From: Coccinella septempunctata
Taxonomy: Eukaryota; Arthropoda; Insecta; Coleoptera; Coccinellidae
Reading direction: 5' to 3'
Length of the DNA: 64,000 nt
Assembly: GCF_907165205.1 (NCBI RefSeq)
Contig: NC_058193.1
Location: forward strand, 35,787,521-35,851,520
Both the position numbers and the translations under genes were made by a program. The notes beneath the pieces are model-generated. The model saw nothing but the letters and a program-made list of their open reading frames with translations, did no database searches and had not been told where the DNA came from. Each line of letters begins with the position of its first letter. The first letter of the stretch is position 1. Shown here piece after piece: positions 13,259 through 26,284 of this stretch.

Positions 13259-13795
13259 TACAGGGTGAGTCTTCGACTTATAATGAGCTATATGCCACCC
13301 CTAGAAAAACAACACTAACTTCAGAATAACTAGCTGAATCTATAAGACTACACGTCTGTTGATCTTTTAAACAGAGTTGTATTCAGCCAAAGAACCCAAT
13401 TTTTTAAAATTTCACAGATACATTTTAATTTTTTAACATCAAATCACTCGAAAACGGCGCATTATACGAAAAAATATGAAGAATACTTTAATTTTAAAAA
13501 CGTCCAAATATTCATAAGATAACGTCCAACTCAGTTGGGTTCTTTAAATTTTTGGTATTTTTATGATGCGTAATGTTCATAATGAAGAAAGTAGAAGACG
13601 TGGGTGATATCTTGTGTTCGAAAAAGATTAATCTCATAAATATAAAACTACATTTCTGATATAAAACTAAAAATAACAATTTGTATGGTTTTTCAACAGC
13701 CTGTATCTTTTGAACCTTGCCAATTCTGAAAAAATGGTAAAGGAAAAAAGTGTTTCTTTCGTCCTCAAGAATCTACTGTTGAAATATGTTCGTAG
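13259..13795 (+). repeat. MITE-like element (copy D)
   Basis: It starts with 'acagggtgagtcttcgactt' and carries the family landmarks 'gccacccctagaaaaac', 'cagaataactagctgaat', 'cttttaaacagagttgtattc' and 'ctcgaaaacggcgcattata'. It ends with 'gtcctcaagaatctactgtt'. The left end has lost the stretch between the terminal 25 bp and the 'aatgagctat' block, so this copy is internally deleted relative to 6944-7636. Confidence 0.82.
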
Positions 13796-13799
13796 GAAA

Positions 13800-15630
13800 A
13801 TATTAAAAGTTTAAGAAATTCAAAGTTTCCAGGATTTCAAATATGCGGCATGTTTAGTGGTTTCAAAGACATTTTGGCTCAGTAAAAAGTGTCCATCGCC
13901 AAAATAGGAAGCACTTTGATATTTCGCATAGGTATCATAAAATCCCTGTGTACCTACCATACTTTTTGTTGCCTTATTCCCACTGTGCAACACACATCCT
14001 ATGAACTCTACACGCGTTTCGCGTTGTTGCGTGTTTTACCAAATATTGATCGAAATGTGGTCGATCTTTAAAAAAGAAAATTAAGCCTAAAGCCCTCTCC
14101 ACTGAACCGCAATCATCACGTCTTCATTGAATGCGGTGAGCCGATTCAAAAAACGTAAAACGAAGTGTCTACCCATCGCTACAAGTCACCGTCATAAATA
14201 ACTGCCAGTTAAATTAGTACCTCAGCTTTTCAAGGTAAGATTTGTGAGGGAACAACAAGAATATAATGAATGCGACTCCCGTTGTTACCCCCTGCGTACG
14301 GGGAGGCAAATTAATGTGAAAAAACAACCCCGCATCTCACGAGGTGTCCCATCTGGTGATAGTGTCTCTTTGGACTGTATCACGTAGATTCTTTCCCGAG
14401 CTAGAATAACTCCATCTGGTATCTTTGAGACTTTTTCAAATCTTAATTGAGGAATCATTTAAAGGATCAACAAATCTTACTGTGGTGGTTATTACAGTCT
14501 TATCCGACGTAAAAATAAGGTAGCACTTTGTCAACTGTCAGTGTCTCAATTTTTCTACAGTGTTTTAACTTTACCTTGCATACTATGGCTAGCTAATATG
14601 TATTTTTCACTCGCGATGTGGAAAAAACGAAATAATGAAAACCCCAGTTCACATTTCCATCCCTAAATCAAAAAATCTATTAAAAGTGCGTGCATGTTAT
14701 CGCGCAACATGCAAATCACGACTTCTTCATAAAAAATGCAGCAATAATTTCTCGATTTTCGCATAACCGAGGTGTCGGGGTTTACAGGCCACTTTAAAAC
14801 GTAACCCAACAGGCTGGCACCCATTAGATGGCCATATTTCAACCGCAAAATAGAGAATTAGCCGAGGATAGATCAATAAATAAAAGTTTATTGGGTAGCA
14901 ACGATATAATTAATTCCACTCTATGGCCCCGAAAATGTCTAGCTATTACGGATCAAATTAGTTTCTGGAGGTAAAATTCCAAATTGCCCCGGTGAATTTA
15001 TGATAAACGGGAAAATTTAGAAAGCGTATAAGTATCGGCTGTTATAACATAATGATGGGGTTGTTAATGGCCCCTGTGGAATGGGCCTTAACCGTTCGTT
15101 CGCGTGGTGACGGGCATTCAGATTCGTCGGAATGGGTTTTGTTTTTTTTTCACATCTTGGGTAGCTGCTGTCGTCTGAGAGAAGTGTTCTTTTACGGGAA
15201 AAAGATTCGTTCCTTCATAAATTCAATACATAATTAATTTTTTCAGTTCAATGTACGCCATACAACGAGGAAATACAATTTTCTATTTTCTAGTTTGTTT
15301 ATCTGTATGTTTGTTCCTCCATAACTCCAGAACCAGATGTCCGATTGTTATGGGAATTTCAGTTTAGTGTAGAGAATTTATCAGGTTAGGTTTTCGTGTG
15401 AAATTCGTAAATAATAATAAAGAGATGACGAACATATCGATTTTTTTTCAATGAGTCATGCATGAAGGCTTTTATGGACGACGCAGGGTGAACTATACGA
15501 GATAGAGGAAAATGTTTGAGTACAATTCTATAGAGCTCCAAAAGGTTTTTAAAAGGTTCCCGATGGTATATATCTAACTTTGCAGGATAACCGACTATAA
15601 CCAATTTTAACATTAACGAGTTTTCTGAAA
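13800..15630. other. Gene-free stretch
   Basis: No supported gene. Small ORFs on both strands lack family features. Around 15290-15370 there is a 'tttgttcctccataactccagaacc' block of the sort seen in dispersed insect repeats, but I could not delimit an element. Confidence 0.45.
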
Positions 15631-16641
15631 AGGCCAAGACGTAAATTAACAAACGCTGAGGCTAATAGGGCTATCGGAATGCTACAGGGTGGCCTAACTC
15701 AGGTTGTTGTAGCGGAAAGCCTCCAAGTCAGCCAAAGTGTGATATCTCGACTTTGGAATAGGTTCAGGGAGACAAGTTCCGTGTTGGAAAGACCAAGGCT
15801 TGGTGGGCGACGAAAAACAACACCTGCTCAGGATCGTTTCATCACCGTTTCGGCGAGAAGAAACCCTACATCTACGTGTAGAATGCTACGGAATACTCTT
15901 CAAAATGCAGTTGGGTCCAAGTTTCCATCGAAACCATCAGACGACGTTTGAGAGAGGTGAATCTAGGTCCTAGACGTCCATTAAGAGGAGTTCCATTAAC
16001 ACGGGACCATAAACGTCAAAGACTGGAATGGGCAAGGAAACATATCAATTAGAACAATCAATGGCGTAGTGTCCTTTTCACTGATGAATCCAGATATGGA
16101 CGATTTTCAGATTCTCGAAGAATAACAATCCCACGCATACCCCGTAATCGTCGCTATGTCCAAGAAGTGCATCCATTCCGAGGGGGTAGTGTTATGGTAT
16201 GGGCCGGGATATGTTTCAAAGGGCGCACAGATCAATACATTTGTCCTGGGAATATGACTGCCTTACACTATAGGGAGCATGTCATTGACAATATTGTGCC
16301 AAATTTTCACTCTGCTATTGGTGAAACTTTTCAATTTCTAGACGATAACGCTAGACCGCACCGTGCAGCCATAGTTGAGAATGCGCGCGAGGAGCTTGGT
16401 ATTCCATTTACTAATACCTCCGCACTCACCAGATTTGAATTGCATATAACATGCAGGGGATATGCTCCAAAGAAGATTAGATAATCATCAACCTACCCCA
16501 TAATCCTCAAATGATCTGAGAGAGCTTCTGCCCCGTTTATGGAACCAAATTCCTCAAGAAATGTTCAACAACCTCGTGTGTAGTATGCAAAGAAGATGTC
16601 AAGCTGTTATTGATGCCCGTGGAGGCCATACATTGTATTGA
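15631..16641 (+). pseudogene. Tc1-like transposase, inactivated
   Basis: Conceptual reading from 15631 gives 'RPRRKLTNAEANRAIGML' followed by a paired-type helix-turn-helix ('SLQVSQSVISRLWNRFRE'). A frameshift near 15920 moves to another frame ('ETIRRRLREVNLGPRRPLRG'). An in-frame TAG at 16050-16052 follows 'ARKHIN'. The catalytic core then resumes with 'SVLFTDESRYGRFSD' (first Asp), 'GGSVMVWAGI' and 'FLDDNARPHRA' (second Asp). After about 16400 the frame is broken again. The C-terminus 'NDLRELLPRLWNQIPQEMF' to 'RGGHTLY' ends at TGA 16639-16641. The total of about 337 codons equals a normal Tc1 transposase. At least three lesions make it non-functional. I could not define the terminal inverted repeats. 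Confidence 0.9.
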
Positions 16642-19514
16642 TAGTCTTAAAATGCTTGAATTCTCCGGGAATAAAATTACGTTATTTTATTCGATTTTTC
16701 TTAACGAGCCTGTATACGTTGCCGACCTACAGGCTAAAATTAATTTGCGACTTGAAATCATATTAATATGAATTTTCATCACAAATATCTTATATTAACT
16801 ATATTTTTTTGAAATATCCTTAACTCATGTGGAGCAGTTTATTTGTACGGGACAAAGATTCTGTATAATCTGGAAAATGTTTCACTGGATTGGGAATTGA
16901 AATGATCATTTGAGTTTGACAGGGGTCATGTCCATCAAGTCAACAAATAACCCAGGCGTTATAACCGATGTAAAAAAGGCGGATCCTCACTGATCTATCG
17001 CGTGTTCAGGTGAACCGTATAAATTGCAAAGTTAACAATTAAACAATGCCAAACCCGGACAGTCTTCAGTGCATGTAGGAAGCGGACTACGGGTCAAATA
17101 ACTACCTGTCAGTTGAGTGAAAACCGTAGCTCTCTCCTCTAATTAGCGCTAAACGGAGTTTTAACAGAGCCAAATGCAACCCCAGTCGCATGCAAGGACT
17201 AATTTCGGTATGACCTGATTGGAGGCATGCATCTCACCTTCCTCGGAAAGTGTGATTAATAATTGTAATTTGCCATTCTGAGAATTACTCCAGAACGGTT
17301 TTGATTTAGATGGTTGTGCCTCCTACGCCACTGATCCTGAATTGACAGTGAGTTTCCGCCTTCAAAAGTATACACCATTCACTTTTATTTTAGCACTCAG
17401 TTGGCCATGGAAATTTGACACATTTCCCTCTGTATAGTACGAAAATGTGAGGTTATGACGCTTGTCAAATAACTGATTGAAGGCATACAAAATCCAGTTA
17501 TTTGCATGGAAAATCCAAAAGATCAGTATAATATGATAATATGCACTAGCTTGAGGAGAGTTAATGTTCGTTATCTTCTTTAGCTGAAGTTTGAATACGA
17601 TACATCAGTTGTAGATTTCAAAAATATTAACCCGAAGATGAAATGCATATGATGCAGTGGTTGGGAATATAGGCATCTCTCGAAGGAATTAACAGATAAT
17701 TACAAGAATGTTGAATTCTTCAACAAAAATCATCTTGCATCAATATAAGTAAAAAGAATTAAAGGAAATTTCAAGTCAAGGTGAACTACATCTTGGAACA
17801 AAAATTTCACATGAATAAACAGGTAGAACTTGTGGCTGTTCATCTTAATACATTGATATAATAACAATAATTAGGTATTTATTGGTACCTAAAGACATTT
17901 ACAATGTATAGGACAATTCAACTAAAAATAGAAACTTATTCTACGATGACATTCATCGAATTGATATTAGTTGTGGCAACGGCGTTATGACATAAACGGC
18001 ATTTCATTAGTGGCAACCTTACTCCGTTCTAATTACAAAAACTCGAGAAAATTATTTCATGACCAACCGACTGCTAAAATAAATGTGAATGGAGTATTGT
18101 ATGTATACATGAATTATTTCTTGAGGTTCCTTTAGAATCTGTTTTGGAGAGATATCAGGTATTTGTTTCCTTCCTACTGTCCAGAAATGAATAGTGATCG
18201 ACTAGGACAATAAACATCATCCTGTAGCCTCTAGCATCGTTTTCACATCCAAACCATGACACTGCATCTATTGTTATGTCATCTCTTCCTGGTTACTTAA
18301 TTAGTAGAATCTGTGCCTCCCATAGCGCCACTGACAGTCCATAATCGCTCATGCTTCCGTGGGATATGTTCTGTATTTGGAGACCATATCGACCCATTAC
18401 CAATCGCTTTGTCATGTTGCCAGTTTTGTCTGGATGAATATAATGTGTCATCAGTCATCGTTTTGATTATGGCAGAGATTGTCGTTGGCTAGAGTGAGTT
18501 GCTGGAATCTTATCGTGAGAATGAGGAGAAGAATGCTGTATGGATATGTTTCTTTCTTGCTGAGCTTCTGGATTCGTATCTCCATACATCAGAGAAGTTT
18601 GTTCTTCTTCGAATAAATATGAGGAGGCACAGAAATAACCGATTAAGAGGTGATTTCTACAGGGGCTTCATCACACTAGTATACCTTTGGTTTTGGCAGG
18701 GTGTAACCTTTGGCAAGGAAGAAGCTACAACCATCCTAGTTTCATCACCAACGTGGTTAGTTTGTGAAGAAAATAAAAATGAAGAAATGGAGACTTCGTT
18801 GAAATTCCGTTATACTACCTATGAGAGAAGAAATTCCATCTTGATATTTGAAGAAATCAAGATCAAATGTATACTCCTATAGCATTATACGATTTCTTTT
18901 CCTGTCTGTGTGTCTGTTATTGAGTTATTCAAATTTTTGAGACCCATATTACCCTGAATGCCCGATAAAGCTTATCTTCAGTAATCTCTGCCGTATCTAG
19001 TAATGAAGCCCAACTAGTGGCGCTGTTTCATAGATTCGAAACTATATGCTAATTATATGAATTAAATAATGTCGAGGAAACTACCTAACTAATGTTGTTC
19101 AATGAGGGGGTATGATCAGACTGTTCCTATTCACTGCCTGATGTGTTTTGTAAGCTCACAGTCATCCACTTCGATAATAAGCAAGGGAGCCGTATCTGAT
19201 ATTTTGAGTAATAATTACACGTTTTCATGTTGTAATGAACTACTCCAGATGGTGTTATGCTCCGAGGGAATTTTTTCAGGTCTTTTAATAATCTCTCTCT
19301 GGAATGGATAATCGATCAAATGATCAGGAGTATATCGAGGAACTAAGATACAGAAAGTTGAGCGTTAATAGTAATACCTACGCCTTTCTCATGAAAGATA
19401 TATCTTTTTACCCTCAGATTCAGAATACAAGTAGGTATAGATTCGGCATTCATTGATTGAGTTTTCCTCGATACAATAGATGGAGTCCCTGATTAGTGAA
19501 ATGGAAATTACCAA
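16642..19514. other. Gene-free stretch with two unexplained ORF fragments
   Basis: No firmly supported gene. On the minus strand around 18190-18450 a readable stretch contains 'RLVMGRYGLQIQNISHG', which faintly resembles an Ig-fold segment, and then stops. On the plus strand 18499-18882 is open for 127 codons but starts with TTG and has no recognised domain. Either could be remnant coding or repeat sequence. Confidence 0.3.
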
Positions 19515-22500
19515 TTTCGAAAATCTCGTCAAAAGTGAGCACGGGGTCTGAACAACCTAAAATGGCCTATTTGCTCCACTGTCTGCATATATAATGTTCT
19601 GTAGATTCCAGAAGACCAAATAGCTGATGTTAAATGGAAATTGCATTCCAGAGAGCTTTCCGAAGTGAACTCGAAAATAAAGTGGCAAAACGATAAATTA
19701 AATTTTCTCGTAAATAGTGTTAGATATCCGAAAGTTTGGTATGAAAATATAGGTTTTCGAGTACGCTGAGTCTATTGCCAGCAATTTCGAAAGCATATCT
19801 CCCTTCGTTTAGATTTTCATCTTGGAAATGGCATTTTTCAAAAATTGCAATTTTCAATCTGCGATATCTCCTTTTATATTCGTCTGATCCAATTGGGATT
19901 TCCGGTTATATAAACAGCGTTGCCTAGGCTTCCATCCTAGCATAAAAACTCGATTTCGAAAATCTCGATTTTTTGGGTCAAAAATGAGCAAGGGGTTAGA
20001 CCCCCCTAAAATGACCTATTTGCTACTCTGTCTAAAAATCAGGATGTCCTATGACTGTCCCCGGATATGGAGTGCATAGAATTTGTTTCGAAGATTCTAG
20101 AAAACCAAACAAATGATGATTCAATAGAGAATTGCAGTCCAGAGAGCTCTTCAAAGTCAACTCGAAAATGAAAAGTGGAAAAACAAAAAAAATTATTTTC
20201 TCCTAAACAGTGTCAGATATTCGAAAGTTTGGTATGAAAATATAGGTTTTCGAATACGCTGAATCTATTGCCAGCATTTTCGAAAGCCTATCTCCCTTCG
20301 TTTAGATTTTCATCTTGGAAATGGCATTTTTCAAAAATTGCAATTTTCAATCTGCGATATTTCCTGTTATATTCGCTGATCCAATTGGGATTTCCGGTTA
20401 TAAAATCAGCGTTGCCTAGGCTTTCATCCTAGCATAAAAACTCGATTTCGAAAATCTCGATTTTTTGGGTCAAAAATGAGCAAGGGGTTAGACCCCCCTA
20501 AAATGACCTATTTGCTACTCTCTCTCAAAATCAGGATGTCCTATGACTGTCCCCGGATATGGGGTGCATAGAATATGTTTTGAAGATTCTAGAAAACCAA
20601 ACAAATGATGATTGAATAGAGAATTGCAGTCCAGAGAGCTCTTCGAAGTCAACTCGAAAATGAAAAGTGGAAAAACAAAAAAAATGATTTTCTCCTAAAC
20701 TGGGCCGAATATTTAAAATTTTGGTATGAAAATATAGGTTTTCGAATACGCTGAATCTATTGCCAGCAATTTCGAAAGCCTATCTCCCTTCGTTTAGATT
20801 TTCATCTTGGAAATGGCATTTTTCAAAAATTGCAATTTTCAATCTGCGATATCTCCTGTTATATTCGCTGATCCAATTGGGATTTCCGGTTATATAATCA
20901 GCGTTGCCTAGGCTTCCATCCTAGCATAAAAACTCGATTTCGAAAATCTCGATTTTTTGGGTCAAAAATGAGCAAGGGGTTAGACCCCCCTAAAATGACC
21001 TATTTGCTTCTCTGTCTAAAAATCAGGATGTCCTATGACTGTCCCCGGATATGGAGTGCATAGAATTTGTTTCGAAGATTCTAGAAAACCAAACAAATGA
21101 TGATTCAATAGAGAATTGCAGTCCAGAGAGCTCTTCAAAGTCAACTCGAAAATGAAAAGTGGAAAAACAAAAAAAATTATTTTCTCCTAAACAGTGTCAG
21201 ATATTCGAAAGTTTGGTATGAAAATATAAGTTTTCGAATACGCTGAATCTATTGCCAGCAATTTCGAAAGCCTATCTCCCTTCGTTTAGATTTTCATCTT
21301 GGAAATGGCATTTTTCAAAAATTGCAATTTTCAATCTGCGATATCTCCTGTTATATTCGTCTGATCCAATTGGGATTACCGGTTATATAATCAGCGTTGC
21401 CTAGGCTTCCATCCTAGCATAAAAACCCGATTTCGAAAATCTCGATTTTTTGGGTCAAAAATGAGCAAGGGGTTAGACCCCCCTAAAATGACCTATTTGC
21501 TACTCTGTCTAAAAATCAGGATGTCCTATGACTGTCCCCGGATATGGAGTGCATAGAATTTGTTTCGAAGATTCTAGAAAACCAAACAAATGATGATTCA
21601 ATAGAGAATTGCAGTCCAGAGAGCTCTTCAAAGTCAACTCGAAAATGAAAAGTGGAAAAACAAAAAAAAATATTTTCTCCTAAACAGTGTCAGATATTCG
21701 AAAGTTTGGTATGAAAATATAGGTTTTCGAATACGCTGAATCTATTGCCAGCAATTTCGAAAGCCTATCTCCCTTCGTTTAGATTTTCATCTTGGAAATG
21801 GCATTTTTCAAAAATTGCAATTTTCAATCTGCGATATCTCCTGTTATATTCGTCTGATCCAATTGGGATTTCCGATTATATAATCAGCGTTGCCTAGGCT
21901 TCCATCCTAGCATAAAAACTCGATTTCGAAAATCTCGATTTTTTGGGTAAAAAATGAGCAAGGGGTTAGACCCCCCTAAAATGACCTATTTGCTACTCTG
22001 TCTAAAAATCAGGATGTCCTATGACTGTCCCCGGATATGGAGTGCATGGAATTTGTTTCGAAGATTCTAGAAAACCAAACAAATGATGATTCAATAGAGA
22101 ATTGCAGTCCAGAGAGCTCTTCAAAGTCAACTCGAAAATGAAAAGTGGAAAAACAAAAAAAATTATTTACTCCTAAACAGTGTCAGATATTCGAAAGTTT
22201 GGTATGAAAATATAGGTTTTCGAATACGCTGAATCTATTGCCAGCAATTTCGAAAGCCTATCTCCCTTCGTTTAGATTTTCATCTTGGAAATGGCATTTT
22301 TCAAAAATTGCAATTTTCAATTTGCGATATCTCCTGTTATATTCGTCTGATCCAATTGGGATTTCCGGTTATAAAATCAGCGTTGCCTAGGCTTTCATCC
22401 TAGCATAAAAACTTGATTTCGAAAATCTCGATTTTTTGGGTCAAAAATGAGCAAGGGGTTAGACCCCCCTAAAATGACCTATTTGCTACTCTGTCTAAAA

Positions 22501-24776
22501 ATCAGGATGTCCTATGACTGTCCCCGGATATGGAGTGCATGAAATTTGTTTCGAAGATTCTAGAAAACCAAACAAATGATGATTCAATATAGAATTGCAG
22601 TCCAGAGAGCTCTTCAAAGTCAACTCGAAAATGAAAAGTGGAAAAACAAAAAAAATTATTTTCTCCTAAACAGTGTCAGATATTCGAAAGTTTGGTATGA
22701 AAATATAGGTTTTCGAATACGCTGAATCTATTGCCAGCAATTTCGAAAGCCTATCTCCCTTCGTTTAGATTTTCATCTTGGAAATGGCATTTTTCAAAAA
22801 TTGCAATTTTCAATCTGCGATATCTCCTGTTATATTCGTCTGATCCAATTGGGATTTCCGGTTATAAAATCAGCGTTGCCTAGGCTTTCATCCTAGCATA
22901 AAAACTCGATTTCGAAAATCTCGATTTTTTGGGTCAAAAATGAGCAAGGGGTTAGACCCCCCTAAAATGACCTATTTGCTACTCTGTCTAAAAATCAGGA
23001 TGTCCTATGACTGTCCCCGGATATGGAGTGCATGGAATTTGTTTCGAAGATTCTAGAAAACCAAACAAATGATGATTCAATAGAGAATTGCAGTCCAGAG
23101 AGCTGTTCAAAGTCAACTCGAAAATGAAAAGTGGAAAAACAAAAAAAATTATTTTCTCCTAAACAGTGTCAGATATTCGAAAGTTTGGTATGAAAGTATA
23201 GGTTTTCGAATACGCTGAATCTATTGCCAGCATTTTCGAAAGCCTATCTCCCTTCGTTTAGATTTTCATCTTGGAAATGGCATTTTTCAAAAATTGCAAT
23301 TTTCAATCTGCGATATCTCCTGTTATATTCGCTGATCCAATTGGGATTTCCGGTTATAAAATCAGCGTTGCCTAGGCTTTCATCCTAGCATAAAAACTCG
23401 ATTTCGAAAATCTCGATTTTTTGGGTCAAAAATGAGCAAGGGGTTAGACCCCCCTAAAATGACCTATTTGCTACTCTCTCTCAAAATCAGGATGTCCTAT
23501 GACTGTCCCCGGATATGGGGTGCATAGAATATGTTTTGAAGATTCTAGAAAACCAAACAAATGATGATTGAATAGAGAATTGCAGTCCAGAGAGCTCTTC
23601 GAAGTCAACTCGAAAATGAAAAGTGGAAAAACAAAAAAAATGATTTTCTCCTAAACTGGGTCGAATATTTAAAATTTTGGTATGAAAATATAGGTTTTCG
23701 AATACGCTGAATCTATTGCCAGCAATTTCGAAAGCCTATCTCCCTTCGTTTAGATTTTCATTTTGGAAATGGCATTTTTCAAAAATTGCAATTTTCAATC
23801 TGCGATATCTCCTGTTATATTCGCTGATCCAATTGGGATTTCCGGTTATAAAATTAGCGTTGCCTAGGCTTTCATCCTAGCATAAAAACTCGATTTCGAA
23901 AATCTCGATTTTTTGGGTCAAAAATGAGCAAGGGGTTAGACCCCCCTAAAATGACCTATTTGCTACTCTGTCTAAAAATCAGGATGTCCTATGACTGTCC
24001 CCGGATATGGAGTGCATAGAATTTGTTTCGAAGATTCTAGAAAACCAAACAAATGATGATTCAATAGAGAATTGCAGTCCAGAGAGCTCTTCAAAGTCAA
24101 CTCGAAAATGAAAAGTGGAAAAACAAAAAAAATTATTTTCTCCTAAACAGTGTCAGATATTCGAAAGTTTGGTATGAAAATATAGGTTTTCGAATACGCT
24201 GAATCTATTGCCAGCAATTTCGAAAGCCTATCTCCCTTCGTTTAGATTTTCATCTTGGAAATGGCATTTTTCAAAAATTGCAATTTTCAATCTGCGATAT
24301 CTCCTGTTATATTCGTCTGATCCAATTGGGATTTCCGGTTATATAATCAGCGTTGCCTAGGCTTCCATCCTAGCATAAAAACCCGATTTCGAAAATCTCG
24401 ATTTTTTGGGTCAAAAATGAGCAAGGGGTTAGACCCCCCTAAAATGACCTATTTGCTACTCTGTCTAAAAATCAGGATGTCCTATGACTGTCCCCGGATA
24501 TGGAGTGCATAGAATTTGTTTCGAAGATTCTAGAAAACCAAACAAATGATGATTCAATAGAGAATTGCAGTCCAGAGAGCTCTTCGAAGTCAACTCGAAA
24601 ATGAAAAGTGGAAAAACAAAAAAAATGATTTTCTCCTAAACTGGGCCAAATATTTGAAATTATGGTACGAAAATATAGGTTTTCGAATACGCTGAATCTA
24701 TTGCCAGCAATTCCGAAAGCCTATCGCCCTTCGTTTAGATTTTCATCTCGGAAATGGCATTTTTCAAAAATTGCAA
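19515..24776 (+). repeat. Satellite array, ~492.5-bp monomer, about 10.7 copies
   Basis: The marker 'ttttgggtca' recurs at 19971, 20463, 20955, 21448, 21941 (as ttttgggtaa), 22434, 22927, 23419, 23911 and 24404, that is, every 492 or 493 bp. A diverged first copy begins near 19515 and the array breaks off inside a monomer at about 24776. Shared blocks include 'gttagacccccctaaaatg', 'ctgtccccggatatgg', 'ttgcctaggct' and 'tgcgatatctcctgttat'. Internal copies are nearly identical, while the first copy and the last partial copy are more diverged, as expected for arrays homogenised by unequal exchange. No ORF longer than chance is maintained, so it is non-coding tandem DNA. Confidence 0.97.
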
Positions 24777-24784
24777 ATTTCACT

Positions 24785-25035
24785 TGAGAATTCATCAAGA
24801 CCGAACAGCTGCATGGAGCTCAATAAAATTTTCAGATTTTCAACTAGAAGAGTTGCTCTTTCAGAATATTCATCACATTTCCATCTACGGTTATTTATAT
24901 TGAGAGAAAAACTGCTTCAACGGTGACTATCGAAAAATTTCCAAAAAGATGGAATCACTTAAATAATCGTCAAGACCGAACGGCTTCATCGAGCCCGATA
25001 AAATTTTCAGATTTTTAGAAGAGTTGATTTAGTTA
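24785..25035 (-). repeat. 174-bp repeat family, left cluster (about 1.4 units)
   Basis: 'tcaagaccgaac(a/g)gct' followed by 'ataaaattttcagattt' and 'agaagagttg' occurs twice, near 24794 and 24971. The intervening 'ctacggttatttatattgag' and 'cggtgactatcgaaaaattt' blocks are the reverse complement of the cluster at 26285-26960. It directly abuts the end of the 492-bp satellite. Confidence 0.8.
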
Positions 25036-26284
25036 GTTAGTAGTTGTGGTACCTTCTACTTCTACACCCATGCGCATCGGAAGACGACGCCATTCTCCAG
25101 TCCCCCATCGACGTCAGTATATTCAAACATCACGAATCGAACCTTAGCACTAATGATAGGAATTAGTCGGCCGGTCGATCCGCTGCTAATACGTAGTTTA
25201 GTTACAAATTCTGCCTTCAGGGAGATAATTTACCAAATTACCCTCCATAACACTTCAAAATAAACAAGAAAATAAGTAACAACCGCTTCACTTCATGATC
25301 GTGTACTGTTTATTTAAATAAGTGCGCCTTCGCTGTTCTCCCGTCATTTTTTCACCGTTTTCTCCGATACCATACAGTTATCCCTCGCTCTTATAGAGTA
25401 GCCTATCTTATTAGCGCCTCATTCAATCTTTGTTTTGTGGGAACGACCAGCTTTAATGATGCATCTCGGTAATAATCGAGGAGAGAAAGAGCTAATTCCC
25501 TTTTATAGCCTTAGTTGAATTGTCCAACTGAAACTTTCGAAGCTGGATTTTAATCTTTATTAATATGGAGCCGTACAATTGACCTGCATGAGATCAATTG
25601 ATCGGTGTGACGATAATGATGTGATTTGCCTCCATCAAGTTGTAGCTATGCTCGTTATCTTTTTCTTCATGATGCAATAGCATCAGAGGCTGGAGAAGGA
25701 CCATTATCAGTGATCAGCACACACTCAGCCACAGTTGTGGGCTCTGGATTCACACAGCCATCTCTGCTGATATTGGAATGCCGTAATACCTTAAGTGGGG
25801 GCATCAAGACATTGGGTAATCAATTAAATGAAAATACCAATAAATTTACGAAAAAAGCGTTAAACTACCACCTGCCTTCCTCAGAATATCTAGGGAAGTT
25901 ACAGGCAATGAGAAAATTAAAAGTCACAGAGATTTGTCCTCTCTACACAAGAACCAACATCTCATCAGCTAACCTACCTAGTGATGTTATTCTCAAAAAA
26001 GTAAACGTTAAGTAGGACTTCAACACGATGCTATGTAAAGCAAGAATGGCAGAGGGGATACACCACTCCAATTCTTACAGCAAATTCCATAAAATGTTAT
26101 ATAGATGGGGAGTTGTCTCTGAGATCTTGGTTCCTGGCCAGTGGAGAACCAAAGAAAACGAAGAGGAAAACACACTTGCCAGAATAGGAGCAGCCCTGAA
26201 CCTACCTGCGATATAAAATAGAGCACCTATAAGATTTTTTGGAGAAGGAGGAAAAAAAATTTGGCGATAGCTTCCAGTAAAACT
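25036..26284. other. Spacer between inverted 174-bp clusters; unidentified ORFs
   Basis: Plus-strand ORFs at 25626-26015 (129 codons, first codon not ATG) and 26028-26216 (first codon ATG) are separated by a stop and a frame change. They could be pieces of one decayed coding sequence such as a transposon. I recognise no domain in either. The first half (25036-25600) shows nothing. Confidence 0.3.

Noticed and set aside
19515..24776. CRISPR-like reading of the tandem repeats
   Set aside because: Monomers are contiguous 492-493-bp repeats without spacers, and the genome is an animal one; it is a satellite array.
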